A stretch of 64,000 nt of DNA from Pyrenochaeta sp. MPI-SDFR-AT-0127 (lineage: Eukaryota; Ascomycota; Dothideomycetes; Pleosporales; Cucurbitariaceae), in contig JAGTJM010000024.1 in the NCBI GenBank assembly GCA_020747015.1, positions 62,001 to 126,000 on the forward strand, written 5' to 3'. The notes under the pieces are model-generated. The model had not been told where the DNA came from and ran no database searches. It saw only the letters and a list, made by a program, of their open reading frames with translations. Position 1 is the stretch's first letter, and each line of letters opens with the position of its first letter. Below are positions 22,729-34,397 of the stretch, in pieces. Made by a program: the position numbers and the translations under genes.

Positions 22729-24027
22729 ATGGATGCTGATGCCTCAGACGATGAGGTTCCAACTCTCATTCAACCTGAGACCAACATCAAATTCGACTCT
22801 AACCAGGAGGAAGACATCCCGGATCTGGTAGCAAACTCAGATGTTGCCCCGCAAAGCAAAGTCCCGATCACTATAGTTACAGGTTATCTGGGCGCCGGCA
22901 AGACCACATTACTGAACTACATCCTTACCGAACAGCATGGTAAAAAGATTGCTGTAATCTTGAATGAATTCGGCGACTGTACGTTACTATATCACCGAAT
23001 ATTGTTGCACTTGTCAATTAATCTTCATGCCATAGCAATCGACATAGAAAAGCAACTCACAATCTCTGATGCAAACTCCACGTCCACATCGCCGGCACCC
23101 TTTGTGCCGCTAGCGAATGGCTGCATATGCTGTTCTGTCAAAGATATTGGCGTTGCAGCAATCGAGAACCTAATGGAGCAGTCTGGACTTTTCGACTACA
23201 TTCTTCTCGAAACTACTGGCCTTGCGGATCCGGGAAATATTGCTCCGATGTTCTGGCTTGATGACGGCCTCGGGAGTAGTATTTTCCTCGACGGCATTGT
23301 AACATTGGTAGATGCAAAGAATGTGCTCAAGAGCTTGGATGAGGGCTATGGAGACGAGCCAAAAGATGATCATGATCATGACGAACATGGGCCGCTTCTG
23401 ACTACAGCACACCTACAAATCAGTCACGCAGATGTTATCATCGTCAACAAGACGGATCTAGTATCCGGAGAGGAGCTAGAGAAGGTGGTTGACCGCATTC
23501 GTTCGATCAATGGCTTAGCTAGGATCAAAACGACGACAAGAAGCCAAGTTCCTCAATTAGAGGGACTGGTACTTGACCTTCATGCGTACGACGAGGTCAC
23601 AGATGCAGATCTCAAGTTCGCTAGCAAAGGCCATAGTCATCTTGACCCTGTAAGTACAAACCCGCTATTTAAACCCTTTGGTATGCTCATTGAGGTTTAG
23701 ACAATCACAACCGCGACTATAGCATTTCCTGCTTTGACTCCAGCTCAAGTCGATAAGTTCGACTTTTTCCTCCGCACCATTCTCTGGGAAGAATCGCTGC
23801 CGAATGACTCACCACATAAGCCTTTCGAAGTTCACCGTCTTAAAGCACGTATTCCTGTTCAAGACGGCAGGATGTTGTTGATTCAAGGTGTTCGTAATGT
23901 CTACGATACAAACGAGTCGCAAGCCAAATCAGGGGCCGATGCTGAAGATGCAAAGCTGGTATTGATTGGAAAGGGAGTAGATCAAGCAGCTTTGAAGGAG
24001 AGCTTATTAGCCACGCTAGGAGTGTAA
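22729..24027 (+). CDS. ZNG1: COBW-domain zinc chaperone GTPase
   Basis: Three exons: 22729..22978, 23036..23649 and 23701..24027, giving 396 residues. It is a G3E-family GTPase with Walker A GYLGAGKTTLLN near residue 52, the metal-binding CxCC of NGCICCSVK near residue 112, Walker B-like DYILLETTGLADPG, and the G4 motif NKTD. A His/Asp-rich loop (DDHDHDEHG) lies in the middle, typical of zinc-handling COBW proteins. The C-terminal COBW_C domain starts at FPALTPAQVDKFDFFLRTIL. ZNG1 proteins hand zinc to methionine aminopeptidase in the cytosol; here that is inferred from family. The acidic N-terminus (MDADASDDEVPTL) matches the conserved region that contacts the client. Confidence 0.9.
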
Positions 24028-24212
24028 CGAGAAAGGCGTGAGAAAAACGGCAAGAACACTTCACTATGTATTTTGGAACATGCCGTAAAGTAGACCACCA
24101 AAGTACTCTAGCATTGATGTCTCACGATAATTCAATCTCTTGCACGAGCTGCGTCCAATACTAAAAGTCGCCGACATGTTCCGCCCTAGTCCAATTGCAG
24201 GTCCTTGATCGC

Positions 24213-25723
24213 TCAATGTCCATGCCTCCATTGCCCCATCATAGGATCATGGGCCGCTGCACTCGGCCTTGCAAGCCCCGCTACATCTATCAAGGGATTC
24301 ACGGGACCTGCAATAGGGTTCTTATGAACCTTGGGATTAGATTGCGTGTTCTCTCGTTTGCGTTCACGTTGGCTTCTTTCTGCCTGGGATTTGACAGCAG
24401 CAGCTTGTGGAATGGCTAGATCAGGTTCGCTAGCCGATGTGCCTGATGACGATGTGCCTGGAGACGATGCACCTCTACTGGAAGATGGTGATAGATGTGG
24501 AGACGGGACCGCTGTGGTGTAGGTATTACTCGCATGGCTGTTATCGCCACGATTATTGTTGTTCCGAAGGTCTTGAAGGCGTGTAGATTGTTCGCGGCGA
24601 TCTACATTATCTCCAATCACCGCTAAGCAAGCTAGAAGGAGGTACAGTGCCATACTACCGTTGATACTAGTCAGTTCTACTTTCTCATATCACTTTCCTT
24701 TTGCGCAAAATCAACAAACAGGTCGATGAGTACTCACAACAGTGCACCCATTCCACTTAATAATCCTCCTATCTGTACTAATGCCTCTCTGTCCGACCGT
24801 TCCTTACTCAGCTGAGCCATAGCGGCCGCACTTGTCCAGCACCAGTTATACTCAACGTGGAAGCTCTCAGCGTCGATGTTGAGCCAATAGTCCTGCACGT
24901 TGGCAGTCATGAAGAGGCCAACCAAGCAAAGTGCGAATAGTATGCCGGAGCGGTTGGAGAGGCAGCAGAAATGCATAGCGATTTTGGTCATGATGGCAAG
25001 CAGTATGATGAGTGGTGTTGCGACGGATGCGAAGAGGATTTCTCTGTCAAAAAACAACGGGCATGGGTTAGCTTGGGTATGACTGGCGGCATGCATGCGT
25101 AAGATGTGTATAGTAGAAGACATTGGTAAGGGGGCAGTATAATACATCTGAACAACTTCACGACGGCACGTAACTCCCGAGTGAGAAACACCCAGTGCCG
25201 CGAAAATACACATGTAGTGTCGAAAAAGTGTGGAGAAGCCCAATAGATATGGCATGGCACGCACCAAGAATCTAAACCAATACAACTCTCAACTCTCAAG
25301 CTGACAGTGAGACTCAACTTACGAAATCGTCTTATTCTCATGAACACTGAGATACTCTCCCCTTTTCGTCATCTCTGCCTCCTGGTTCGCAAACGTAACC
25401 GGGAGATACATCACTTCATCCATGATGCCCTGCGGATCTTTACACAAGATTTTGTCGCCAACACGGAGTAGCTTTACACCTAGCGCGATGTTGGCGCTTA
25501 ACTGTGCGATGGCGAAGAGGAGGCAGAGAAAGAAGATATACATCTGTGTAGCGTGTTAGGAGGAATGAATGATAGGTAGTGAAAACGATAGAGGTGCAGT
25601 AATAGGGAAGGGAAAGGTACGATTGAGAACGGCGAAGCAAATAGCACCATGCCAGCGTGTGGATTTTGCGCGTAGGATGAGAGTGAGGCGTGCACATACC
25701 GAGAGAAGGGTAGGGCGTGCCAT
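24213..25723 (-). CDS. Putative four-helix membrane protein, unrecognised
   Basis: Reconstructed from four exons: 25723..25700 (only MARPTLLS), 25543..25323, 25043..24738 and 24654..24213, about 330 residues. Donors GTATGT, GTAAGT and GTGAGT and a GCTAAC branch before 25043 support the joins; phases agree throughout. Hydrophobic helices: MYIFFLCLLFAIAQLSANIA, ILFASVATPLIILLAIM, ILFALCLVGLFM and GMGALFMALYLLLACLAVIG. The soluble tail of about 120 residues is Ser/Pro/Arg-rich. A variant keeping an extra middle exon (about 25270-25190, SFLVRAMPYLL) is also in frame and cannot be excluded. I do not recognise the family. Confidence 0.6.
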
Positions 25724-26164
25724 TGTAATGCAGAAGGCCGGTGTTTGGAATATTGAGATATGGAAGATTTGAGATTTACTACTACTGCACTGGGCGAATA
25801 TTTTCACCTCAATTTAAAAAAGATTGAATAACGGAGTTACACTCCTGAGCAGAACCGGGAGGCAAGGTACTGTGTGCGGCCATTTTGAAGGTCTGTAATC
25901 AGGAGACCTGGTACTGGGTAGGTAGCGAGACGATGCAATGAAAGAATTGTGGTTGGTGAAAACTTGTCGCCCAAGGTTGGGACTTGGAGGGCAACCATTA
26001 TCTCAATGGAACAGAACTCGAGGAGGTATGGACTTGATTCAACAGCTACAGAGGAAATATGAAGGAACGCTTCATACAAACTATAGACAAGTTGGGTGCT
26101 TACGAGAGGACAAAAAAAGTTCATTATAGCCAAAGAACGCATATTCAAGATAACATGAGCAAAT
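25724..26164. other. Intergenic region between two minus-strand genes
   Basis: About 440 bp: promoter of the membrane protein gene and 3' end of the next one. Nothing else seen. Confidence 0.45.
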
Positions 26165-27468
26165 TTACATGCGGCTGCGATATGGCCGAGGAACAGGTGG
26201 CTGGAAGTACCTATCAGGCAGCTTGTTGCCATACTGATCAAATCGATAATCCTCCTTTTGTTCAATCCACATCTGCTTTGCATCAGCCTCTGCCAATCAC
26301 ATCTTTACATCTTCGAAGAACGGTAACGACTCACCTCGCGCTCCGCATACTTCCGATCCAATGGCACTGGTTGGGGATTCAGTATCTCTTCATCGCCAAA
26401 GCCCGCGTCTCCTTGAAACCTACGCTGGTAATGGGCCGCTCCCACAGGCTGAGGAGCACCGTACTCTGCGTACGCTCCATACGGACCGCCACGCGACCGG
26501 TTGCGCGCGTCACTCTGCATCCAGGTGTCGCGCTCTGGGAGGCGATCTTCGAAAGACTCGGGGCGGCGACCTAGAGGCTCAGGGAATGGGCGTTCATTGG
26601 GGCGACGATCTTCAGGGTACCTGTCCTCGGGGTGTCTATCCTCAGGGTATTGCGGGCGACGCTCATACTGATCGTGCTGCTCATAACGCTCATCGTACTG
26701 GGCTTCGTAGCGAGACTCACGGGGATCGCGGCCGCGTTCGATATGAACATCGCGCTCCTCGAAGTGTTGAGGACCGCGCTCACGTTCATCGATATAGATG
26801 TCACGATGCTCTTCAAAATGAGCTGGAGGTTGACGATCGCGTTCAATCCATACGTCGCGGTGCTCCTCAACCCTCCTGGGCGCAGCATCACGCTCGACCC
26901 AGATCTCCCTGTCGATCTTCTCCGTAGTGTGCTGAGGAGCCTCACGCTTGATGTCAATGTCGATGTGGGTTTCCTTCTTGGAAGATGACTTGGGCCTGTG
27001 TGTTTCCTCAACAGGTTCAAGGGCAGTCAAGTAGCCGAGGACTTCGCTCAAACTGGCATGTGCGATTTGCAATTCCTTCTCCCTGTTCTCCAGCTTCTCC
27101 TTCTCGCTCAAGAGCCAGTAAACACGGTGCCTGATTCCAACGCGACGGCCTTCCTCGACATCGCCGCCAACACGTTCGGTATGCGGCGTGATGTTCTCCA
27201 ACGCGCCGCGTACGTCTCGCATGGCTCCATAGACCCATTTGGACTTCTCAGGGTTGGATTCGAGGGCGTCGTGGACTTCGCGGACAGAGAGAAGGCGTCG
27301 AACTTCGTCAAGGTCGGTACGTACGCGGCCGATGATGCGCACGTAGACTGCATTGGAAGGGCCAACATCGCGGAGGCGTTTGGCTTTGTGAAGAAACTCG
27401 CCGAGCTTGTAAGCACCGCCAATAGCGGTCGCGGCGGCGCCGAGGGTGACGAGTTCTCCTTTAACCAT
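26165..27468 (-). CDS. Charged-repeat protein, unrecognised
   Basis: Two exons: 27468..26335 and 26287..26165, about 418 residues. The reading frame would stop soon after 26335, but the sequence there is a perfect GTGAGT donor. The downstream exon continues in phase as ADAKQMWIEQKEDYRFDQYG and ends PPVPRPYRSRM, clearly coding in character. Residues 1-150 are a helical domain (GAAATAIGGAYKLGEFLHKA, then long amphipathic helices). Residues about 165-245 hold four to five copies of an 18-residue unit with core R-D-[VI]-[WYH]-I-E-R-[DE] followed by HFEEH. Then comes a PEDR repeat and an Arg/Gly/Tyr-rich tail. It resembles in style the Arg/Asp/Glu-rich gene at 4.2 kb but is not obviously homologous. 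Function unknown. Confidence 0.65.
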
Positions 27469-27999
27469 GTTTGGTGTTGACAGAGCCTAGGAAGCTCTCG
27501 GGTATGTCGTAGTGATGGTTCAATTGGTTTGTAAAGTGCCTGCGAAGCTGCGGATGCCTGGTGGGAGCATCCCGCGCAGGTTTGGCCGGCTACAAGAGTG
27601 GGGAATTCGGATGGTGTTGGGGTGAGGTTGATCTGTTGTGAGCTGAGCCAAAACAACAGGAGTGGCTGGGGATCCAGGGTGACCCGCATGAAGTCTAACC
27701 ACACCGGGCACTAGGTGGCTTGAGCTCATCTTCCCTCACGACCAACCCGAGGTTCGCCCCTGAGATTGGCACATGATTGGGCCCTGGCAGAAGGCCGTTG
27801 TTATGGACATTCAGATGTTTACGTAGGTCTATCGTGTTGTTTTCGGTAGTGCTTTCATCTCCCGTCATCGCACAAGCACAGCACAGTTCGAATTTGGTGG
27901 CCAGCCGTACTTGAAGACATCCTGGGAGATCCTAGTCCAAGCTACAACCTCTATCGTGCCAATACATCTGAACCAAAATCACGCGTTCCCTTGATACTA
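27469..27999. other. Intergenic, no gene seen
   Basis: About 530 bp upstream of the charged-repeat gene and downstream of the HAUS3-like gene. No supported feature. Confidence 0.5.
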
Positions 28000-29697
28000 C
28001 TACTTCCCATACTTCGCGATAAAGGCCCTGACCTTTGGATCGCTTAGGCTCAACTCGCTGCCTTCTGCTTCCAGGAGCTCACGATCCTTACTTTCTAGTT
28101 CCCGCTCTATTGCCTTTAATTGCTCGTCTAGTTTCGGATTCGTCAGATTGATTTGCTGGAACGGCGAGTATTTATATAACGCGCTTGAGATGATTCTCGA
28201 GTCTGTATCGGCTTTGCTTGACCGCTCTGCTAGGCTGTCATGGGCCGATGTCGAGGCAGACTCATAGTGATGTTGCAACTTTCTGGCTCGTTCAAACTGG
28301 GCTTGTATCAATGAATCTTGAAGACTTCCGATACTGTCATGGTTGAATGATATACCAGCATGGCGCAGAGCATCTTGAAGCGCAACAGGGAGGTCGAGAG
28401 CCTTGGCCGGTTTGAGCTTCACCATGGGCGTGAATGCTGATAGTGGGCCAGATGTCGTCCTTCTCCTTGAGGGCGTCGAAGTTGCTGCGTGTGTATCAGA
28501 CATGCGCTTCGTTGCGGCTCCGTTTATGTGTGCAAGCGCCTGCTGGAACTCATCCGTATCTTTCGTGCAGGCAGCGATTGTGTTCAGCCGCTTACCCATA
28601 TAGTCGAGTGTTGACAAAACCTTCACCTGTTAGCATCGCATCAGGATAGAAGAGGAGTGACGAACGTAATTGAGCCAAGCACTTCGAGCCTGTGTCGTCT
28701 CTCTGTCCTTGCGATCTCTCATTTCGTTCATTGGCTTTTTTATTTCGTGCTCGACCACCATCTCCGTAACCGAAGCGATTTCCGAATATAGTTCTTCCAT
28801 CTCAGCTTGGAATGCAGCCTTGCGTTCCTCTAGTTGACTCTCAGGTTCTCCTGTAGTCAGATTAGGCGATTGGCCTGACAGATTTTCCAGATAAGTCGTA
28901 TCCACTCGAGCCTTGATCTCAGCGGTTCGAAAGGAAATGATAGCCTTGCACCACTGTTCAATCGACTTCTCATCCTCACTGATCTCTGGTTCTGTAACAA
29001 TCTGAGAAACAATCCCTGGTAGCCGGTTCAGGATCTGGTCGTCTGAGCCAAACCGTTCCACCAAGTAATTCTTGATTGTAGACTTCTCTGTGTCAATCTC
29101 CCTCTGTGTCTCAGTTAATTGCTCGGTGAGAAACGTAGAGGCATCGTCAACCTAAGCTCATCAGTATCTTGTTATGTTGATGTCCATCTGGTTGCTTACA
29201 GCAACGTCTAGTCTGGCCTTTTCTTGCCCCTCCTTTCTACGCCTTTCATTCCTCGCATGCTCCACATCAAGATTCGGTTTGTCAAGAGCCTTCAATCTCA
29301 TCAAAGCATCTTTCTGTGCTTCCAAAATTTTGCACTGCTCTTCGATAGCTGCGGTAGAGCTCTGTAAGGATTCAATGGCCGATGCTATCTCATGATCAAG
29401 GATGGGCCGGATAGGCTCCCCTTCGCTCTCGTACTGGTGAGATAGGCCTTTCCTCTTCAGCGTTTGATATCTACAACATACTTAGCAACCGATTGTGCGA
29501 AATGTATGTTATACTTACAGCTCCAATTCTTCTCGTGTCAACAGTGTATCCTCATGTAGATACTCCTCAACCCATTCTGCGAGTGCTATCTTTGTATCCT
29601 CGTCCTCAAACCCCAGAAGTATCTTGTCGAGATCTACGTTCAACCCCCTTTCCTCCACTACATTCAGCAGGTGATGAGCTGCTTGCTCTTCCGCCAT
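28000..29697 (-). CDS. HAUS augmin-like complex subunit 3-type coiled-coil protein
   Basis: Four exons: 29697..29519, 29470..29200, 29151..28666 and 28626..28000, about 520 residues. The first two introns are standard (49 and 48 bp). The third is only 39 bp with a weaker GTTCGT donor, so that junction is the least certain; without it the frame stops after about 20 residues. The N-terminus has the HAUS3-type signature: a helix, then IALAEWVEEYLHEDTLLTRE ahead of ELELYQTLKRKG. The rest is predominantly coiled coil (Glu/Lys/Gln-rich heptads). The C-terminal LSDPKVRAFIAKYGK is distinctive. Augmin nucleates microtubules on existing spindle microtubules. The assignment rests on the N-terminal pattern and coiled-coil layout; another spindle or kinetochore coiled-coil protein is possible. 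Confidence 0.55.
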
Positions 29698-29824
29698 ATT
29701 TGTGGAAAGTGCAATGGTCAGTCGCAGTGTTGGTGTTTTCGGTAGAGCTAAAGTGGTTTAGAGCCGTTGATATCTACGGGGAGCTACAGCTACCAACCGC
29801 GCAGTCGCGCTTTCCTGGACCCTG

Positions 29825-29830
29825 ACGCGT
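29825..29830 (+). promoter_or_regulatory. ACGCGT MluI cell-cycle box upstream of thymidylate synthase
   Basis: Exact ACGCGT palindrome 61 bp before the thymidylate synthase start, in the 193-bp divergent promoter shared with the HAUS3-like gene. In yeasts the MBF factor binds ACGCGT to give G1/S expression of thymidylate synthase (CDC21). One six-base match could be chance, but gene and position fit. Confidence 0.5.
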
Positions 29831-29890
29831 TTTGCGATTATCATTCACTTAGGTTTTCAACGCACATCTACATTATACAACACGCCCTTT

Positions 29891-30955
29891 GTGCCAGTCA
29901 ACATGTCACCTGCCGCGCTGGAGCCGGTCATCTCGCCCTCAAACACTCCAGACACCACGAAAATACCCGCGAATGGCGTCTCACCGCCAACGAACACAGC
30001 GCCTTCCAGTCACCCCGCACATGAAGAGCAACAATACCTCTCTCTAATCCGCGATATCCTCCAAAATGGCGAACATCGCCCCGACCGCACAGGTACTGGC
30101 ACATACGCCGTCCCCTTCCCTGCACAGATGAAGTTCAATCTTTCGCGGCCATCATCCGACCCGTCACAACCACACGAGCTCATTCTACCCCTCCTCACAA
30201 CAAAACGTGTATTCCTGCGTGCCGTAGTCGGCGAACTGCTTTGGTTTGTCGCGGGTTCAACACACAGCAAATTACTTTCAGACGCTGGAATCAAGATTTG
30301 GGACGGCAATGGCTCACGAGAGTACCTTGACAGTGTTGGACTGGGACATTACGAGGAGGGTGAACTAGGACCTGTGTATGGTTTCCAATGGCGACACTTT
30401 GGCGCAGAGTACAAAGGACACAAGGAAGATTACACAGGCCAAGGCGTCGATCAAATAGCGGAGATCATCGATAAGCTGAAGAACAAGCCATACGACCGGA
30501 GGATCATACTAAGTGCATGGAACCCCGCAGACTTGAAGAAGATGGCTCTCCCACCCTGCCACATGTTTGCGCAGTTCTATGTGAGCTTTCCACGGCAGCC
30601 GGAAGGCTCAACTGAAAAGCCAAGGGGAGTGCTACACTCGCTGCTGTACCAGCGGTCGTGCGACATGGGACTCGGTGTGCCGTTCAACATTGCATCATAT
30701 GCGTTGTTGACGCATATGCTGGCTCATGTATGCGACCTTACCCCAGGGACTTTCACACATACGATGGGTGATGCGCACGTGTATCTGGATCATGTAGATG
30801 CGCTCAAGGTGCAGTTGGAAAGAGAGCCACGGGACTTTCCTACGCTGAAGATCAACCGTGAGGTTGGGGGAACCATAGACGGGTGGAAAGCAGAGGAGTT
30901 TGAAGTCATTGGCTACAAACCTCACGCAAGTATTGCTATGAAGATGAGTGTATGA
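29891..30955 (+). CDS. CDC21: Thymidylate synthase
   Basis: Intronless, 354 residues. It methylates dUMP to dTMP using methylene-tetrahydrofolate, the only de novo source of thymidine nucleotides. All catalytic landmarks are present: DRTGTGTYAVPFPAQMKF (phosphate-binding Arg loop), LPLLTTKRVFLRAVVGELLW, GPVYGFQWRHFGAEY, the catalytic Cys in LPPCHMFAQFYV near residue 223, QRSCDMGLGVPFNIASYALL, and GDAHVYLDHVDAL. The first 45 residues are a Pro/Ser/Thr-rich fungal extension. Two Met codons (positions 1 and 5) can start it. The gene is head-to-head with the HAUS3-like spindle gene, and the short shared promoter carries an ACGCGT box. Confidence 0.97.
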   Translation: MPVNMSPAALEPVISPSNTPDTTKIPANGVSPPTNTAPSSHPAHEEQQYLSLIRDILQNGEHRPDRTGTGTYAVPFPAQMKFNLSRPSSDPSQPHELILPLLTTKRVFLRAVVGELLWFVAGSTHSKLLSDAGIKIWDGNGSREYLDSVGLGHYEEGELGPVYGFQWRHFGAEYKGHKEDYTGQGVDQIAEIIDKLKNKPYDRRIILSAWNPADLKKMALPPCHMFAQFYVSFPRQPEGSTEKPRGVLHSLLYQRSCDMGLGVPFNIASYALLTHMLAHVCDLTPGTFTHTMGDAHVYLDHVDALKVQLEREPRDFPTLKINREVGGTIDGWKAEEFEVIGYKPHASIAMKMSV

Positions 30956-31673
30956 TATGATATCGATCTGGCTATAGATCATGCTATGTGTATATGAAGG
31001 GCACGCTTTTCGGCATCAAGATAGGAGGCATTCAACATGTGTACATAACGGGACCTTAAGGCGACATTTGTAACGGAATTGAATTCAATACTTTTGTATC
31101 GCATAAACGTATCACTTTTGTTACTACTAGTCCTCCTCCAGCAAGCTGTTCATGCACCCTTGACATGTTATGAAACCCTAGGTCCAAGCACCGTACTCCA
31201 ACACTTACCCAAACTCCCCATGACTTAAGCGCGATCTGCACCCCATTTGTGTCCCGCAAACGTTAATCCAACACCAGCTCATGCTGCGCCTGGACTTATA
31301 TCATCTTCTAGATAATTGTGGGCAATCCAAATACCATGTATAAAGTCTGTGCACCACAACCTGCCAAACAGCATCACATCGCCAACCTTGCTCCAAAACA
31401 CACCTAAAAATAAGTCGCGAGCCAAGGAGCGAAGTTGGTGGGGTCGATGCTTTGGATACCGTGGACCTGACAGAGGGACAATTAGTACCGGAACATGAGA
31501 CACCAGAAGAATGTGCGACGACCAAACAGACTAGTTCCCAACCTCCCGCATCAGGTTGAGCAAACTCTGTTCAACGCTCATGCATCTTGATTCTTGAAAG
31601 TAAATGTGATGAGGTGCAGCTAACTATGAAAAATACCAGCTTTATTGTCAACTTGGGCGAGAGCGAGGTACTG
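30956..31673. other. Convergent intergenic region, no gene seen
   Basis: About 720 bp downstream of both flanking genes. Short open frames only, without domain content. Confidence 0.5.
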
Positions 31674-32859
31674 CTACGTGCTTGCACTCCAGAATCGATC
31701 GATATCCTCCGGGATGGCGATGTTATTACGCTCAGCAAACTCTTTCCAGTTTAGTGTCGGATTATGCCACTTGCGAGCAGAGACCCACACCTTCTTTGCT
31801 CTTTTGGTATAGTCTCGTTGTCGCTTGACTTGTACGAGCGGCCAATTTGTCTCTAGGACGTCTCCGCCCTTGCCTTGAATGCACAGCTCCAGACATTGTG
31901 TGTACCAATCCGGCAGGCCAATGAATTCGACTTTCCTGATGTTGCGAAGTGCGGCCAGACTCTCCAAGCCAAACATGAATTTGTCGACGCTCTCTGGAAC
32001 GGGCAATGGATTACGCCGGCGGGCCCTGTGACGGCAGTAGCCGCCTTGGTTCTCACCAAGCATGTTGACTTCAATCTTCAGCTCCTGAAGCAGTGACTTT
32101 TGCTCCTCATCACCTGCGTGCGTTTTGAGTACCTCAACGAGACATTCCAGACGTGCACGCTGTTCTTTGACAATCCGATGGGTATCCCAGTTAACGAAAA
32201 CGATAAAATGCATCTTACGTATATAGCGTAAGAGTGGGAGCCGGTCAGGACATTCAAAAGGTCCAAAGGTGGGTGATAAAGGACCAATGCCACCGATGAT
32301 GAATTTGTAGGTGTTAGATCCGTAAAAAACCGCTAGACACATCAGCTAATACAGTCAAGCAGGTTTGAAAGATAAGCCTACCGCGCGCTTCCTCCGATAT
32401 GAATTTGTTGATAAGGAACACTTGCCATACCACAGGGCAAGGGTTTTGAGGGATGGCTTGCAGACTGAAAGGGGGTTTGGGCGTAGACACGATGTCGTAT
32501 CGGGTTGAGTCTCCAGGTTTCATTCCATAAACAACCCCCCAAAGTCGGCCATCTTTTGTTCGTAGGTGGAATCTCTCAAAATATAGAGTCATATTGTGAG
32601 GTAACAATAATTGATATATCTCGAGGCGCAGTTCTGCAGGTAGGTTTAGAAACTGGCAGTGTCCTCCATGTTCTACTGCTTGATTGGCGTCACCCTCTTC
32701 ATCGTAGCCGAGCTCTAAACTTGGTTTCTTCCTGCGTACGTCGTACAGAAGTTCCATCTCTTCGAAGACATTAGCATCAATGTCGGAGAGGTTAGATTCC
32801 GAGTCAGAGGCAGGCAACGGCATGTTCTTAGTTGTCATATTGCTGATCGGAGTTGCCAA
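31674..32859 (-). CDS. F-box-like fungal protein, uncharacterised
   Basis: Two exons, 32859..32382 and 32332..31674, joined over a 49-bp intron to 378 residues. After an acidic N-terminus (SDSESNLSDIDANVFEEME) comes FLNLPAELRLEIYQLLLP, the Leu-Pro-x-Glu-[Leu/Ile]-[Arg/Ser] start of F-box-like modules common in Pezizomycotina. The middle (INKFISEEARAVFYGSNTYKF) is the usual follow-on in this large family, where a helical or LRR-like body leads to a basic C-terminus. Such proteins may be substrate receptors of SCF ubiquitin ligases, but many have no tested function. The start is the first Met. Confidence 0.7.
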
Positions 32860-33189
32860 CTAGTTTACTTGTGCTCGTTCTGTTTTCCGACGGCGGGGAA
32901 CGGTGTAAGTTGTAGGATTGCGGGAATTTTTGGATGTGCCAAGGAAATAATATTCAAGACCAGGCAGCAATGATCCCGTGCAGCCCGGCGGAATATGACC
33001 TATAAGAGCAGGCCCAAATACTGTGGCGCAAAAGATGTAGTTCAAGCATGTTCAAGCCGGAGGACGGCATCTGAATGGTGCGATGTTCCAGGGAACGCCT
33101 CGAACGACAGCTACAGGGCCAGGGTAAGGCTCGTGGGGGTGTGGGCGGCAAACGAGGCTGCACCCTCGCAGCTAGTGGAGGTGGCGATC
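32860..33189. other. Intergenic region
   Basis: About 330 bp; upstream of the F-box-like gene and downstream of the membrane protein gene. Nothing further seen. Confidence 0.45.
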
Positions 33190-34397
33190 TTAGATATAGC
33201 TAATTCGTTTGCAAATGAGTGCATCCAGATTCAGCTTGGATGGAAATGTTGTGTAGATGCCGCAGGGTGTGCGACGCGTCTCCAGACCAGCAAGAATGAA
33301 GAGAAGGATGGCACCAACACCCAGCGATACAGTGTAGGCTTTGTACCAAACTGTATTCACTGATGGCAGAACGACATTGGTGTCTTGGCCTCTTGCAATC
33401 TCCCATAAGATGACGCAGAGTGTTGCAAAGACCAAATACGTAGCGAAAATAATGAGAGCGGTGCAGGTGGCGGTGTAGATGAGGCCTTTACCTTTGAACG
33501 GAACGAACAGCAGCATCGTAAGAATGAATTGTGCCAACAGAGGGACATAAAACAGTATCCGAATGGACCATGTTCGGAAAATGTACTGGTATCTATAAGA
33601 GTTTGTTGGCGTCTTGCTCTTCAGATAGTCGAAGGTATCCTGGGTATCGGATCGTTCGTTGAGTATGGCACGGGAATGTGGGGAGTCGACATCTGCAAAG
33701 CTAAAGTCTTCCACAAGCCAAGGTGCGACAACAAGGCGATACAATCCTATGAGCGCGATGAAGGAGAAGAGGGTCGGCATGGCAACTTCCTCACCCGCAT
33801 CGCCTTCGGTGAAGCCTCTCGAGACATCAGCGAGCGTTTGCGCTCCCTGTAGAGCAACGACTATGGTCTGAGCAGCAGACTTTGATAGCAAACTAACGTG
33901 CGGGCGTCTCCCAACACCAGTGCACTGCCGTCGCACTTCGTGTGCGATCGCCTCAGAACCATCCCACGCAAAGCCGGTCCAGAAGGCAGTATTGGCGACC
34001 GCGGCCTCGTAAGAAGCCCACTTTGTCGCATTGGCTCTGCGTAGCGCGATGGTATAGTACCGCCATATAATGGTCGTGGGATTATAGAGACATGCATACT
34101 CTAGCCAATTTGGACGTTTCGGGTTGAGAACCACCACTTGGGGACCACCCACGAAGATATGAGCCAGAAGCGGAGCGATCGCAAGTGTGAGGAGCCATAT
34201 CCATTCCGAAAAGGTTATATTGCTAGATTGCAGGCTGATGAAGAAGCGCATGCGCTCCGTTGGATTAATTCGAGCAACGGCTGCCGCTGAATTTTGCCAG
34301 ACCTGGAAGGCATCTGCAAAGGTGCAATTCTATCATTTGTTAGTTGTACACTGTCACACGTGATTCTGCGAGTATTGCAAAAACATACAGGAGGCAT
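33190..34397 (-). CDS. Polytopic membrane protein, uncharacterised
   Basis: Two exons: a 9-bp first exon (34397..34389, encoding MPP, donor GTATGT) and 34329..33190, giving 382 residues. The spliced N-terminus reads MPP-NCTFADAFQVWQNSAAA. At least six hydrophobic stretches are visible: IWLLTLAIAPLLAHIFVG, TLFSFIALIGLYRLVVAPWL, ILFYVPLLAQFILTMLLFV, LIYTATCTALIIFATYLVF and YTVSLGVGAILLFILAGL, plus a weaker one. The Cys near the N-terminus and an Arg/Lys-rich loop face opposite sides. I do not recognise the family; it resembles lineage-restricted fungal membrane proteins. Without the mini-exon, translation could start at the internal Met (34251), losing 29 residues. Confidence 0.65.
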
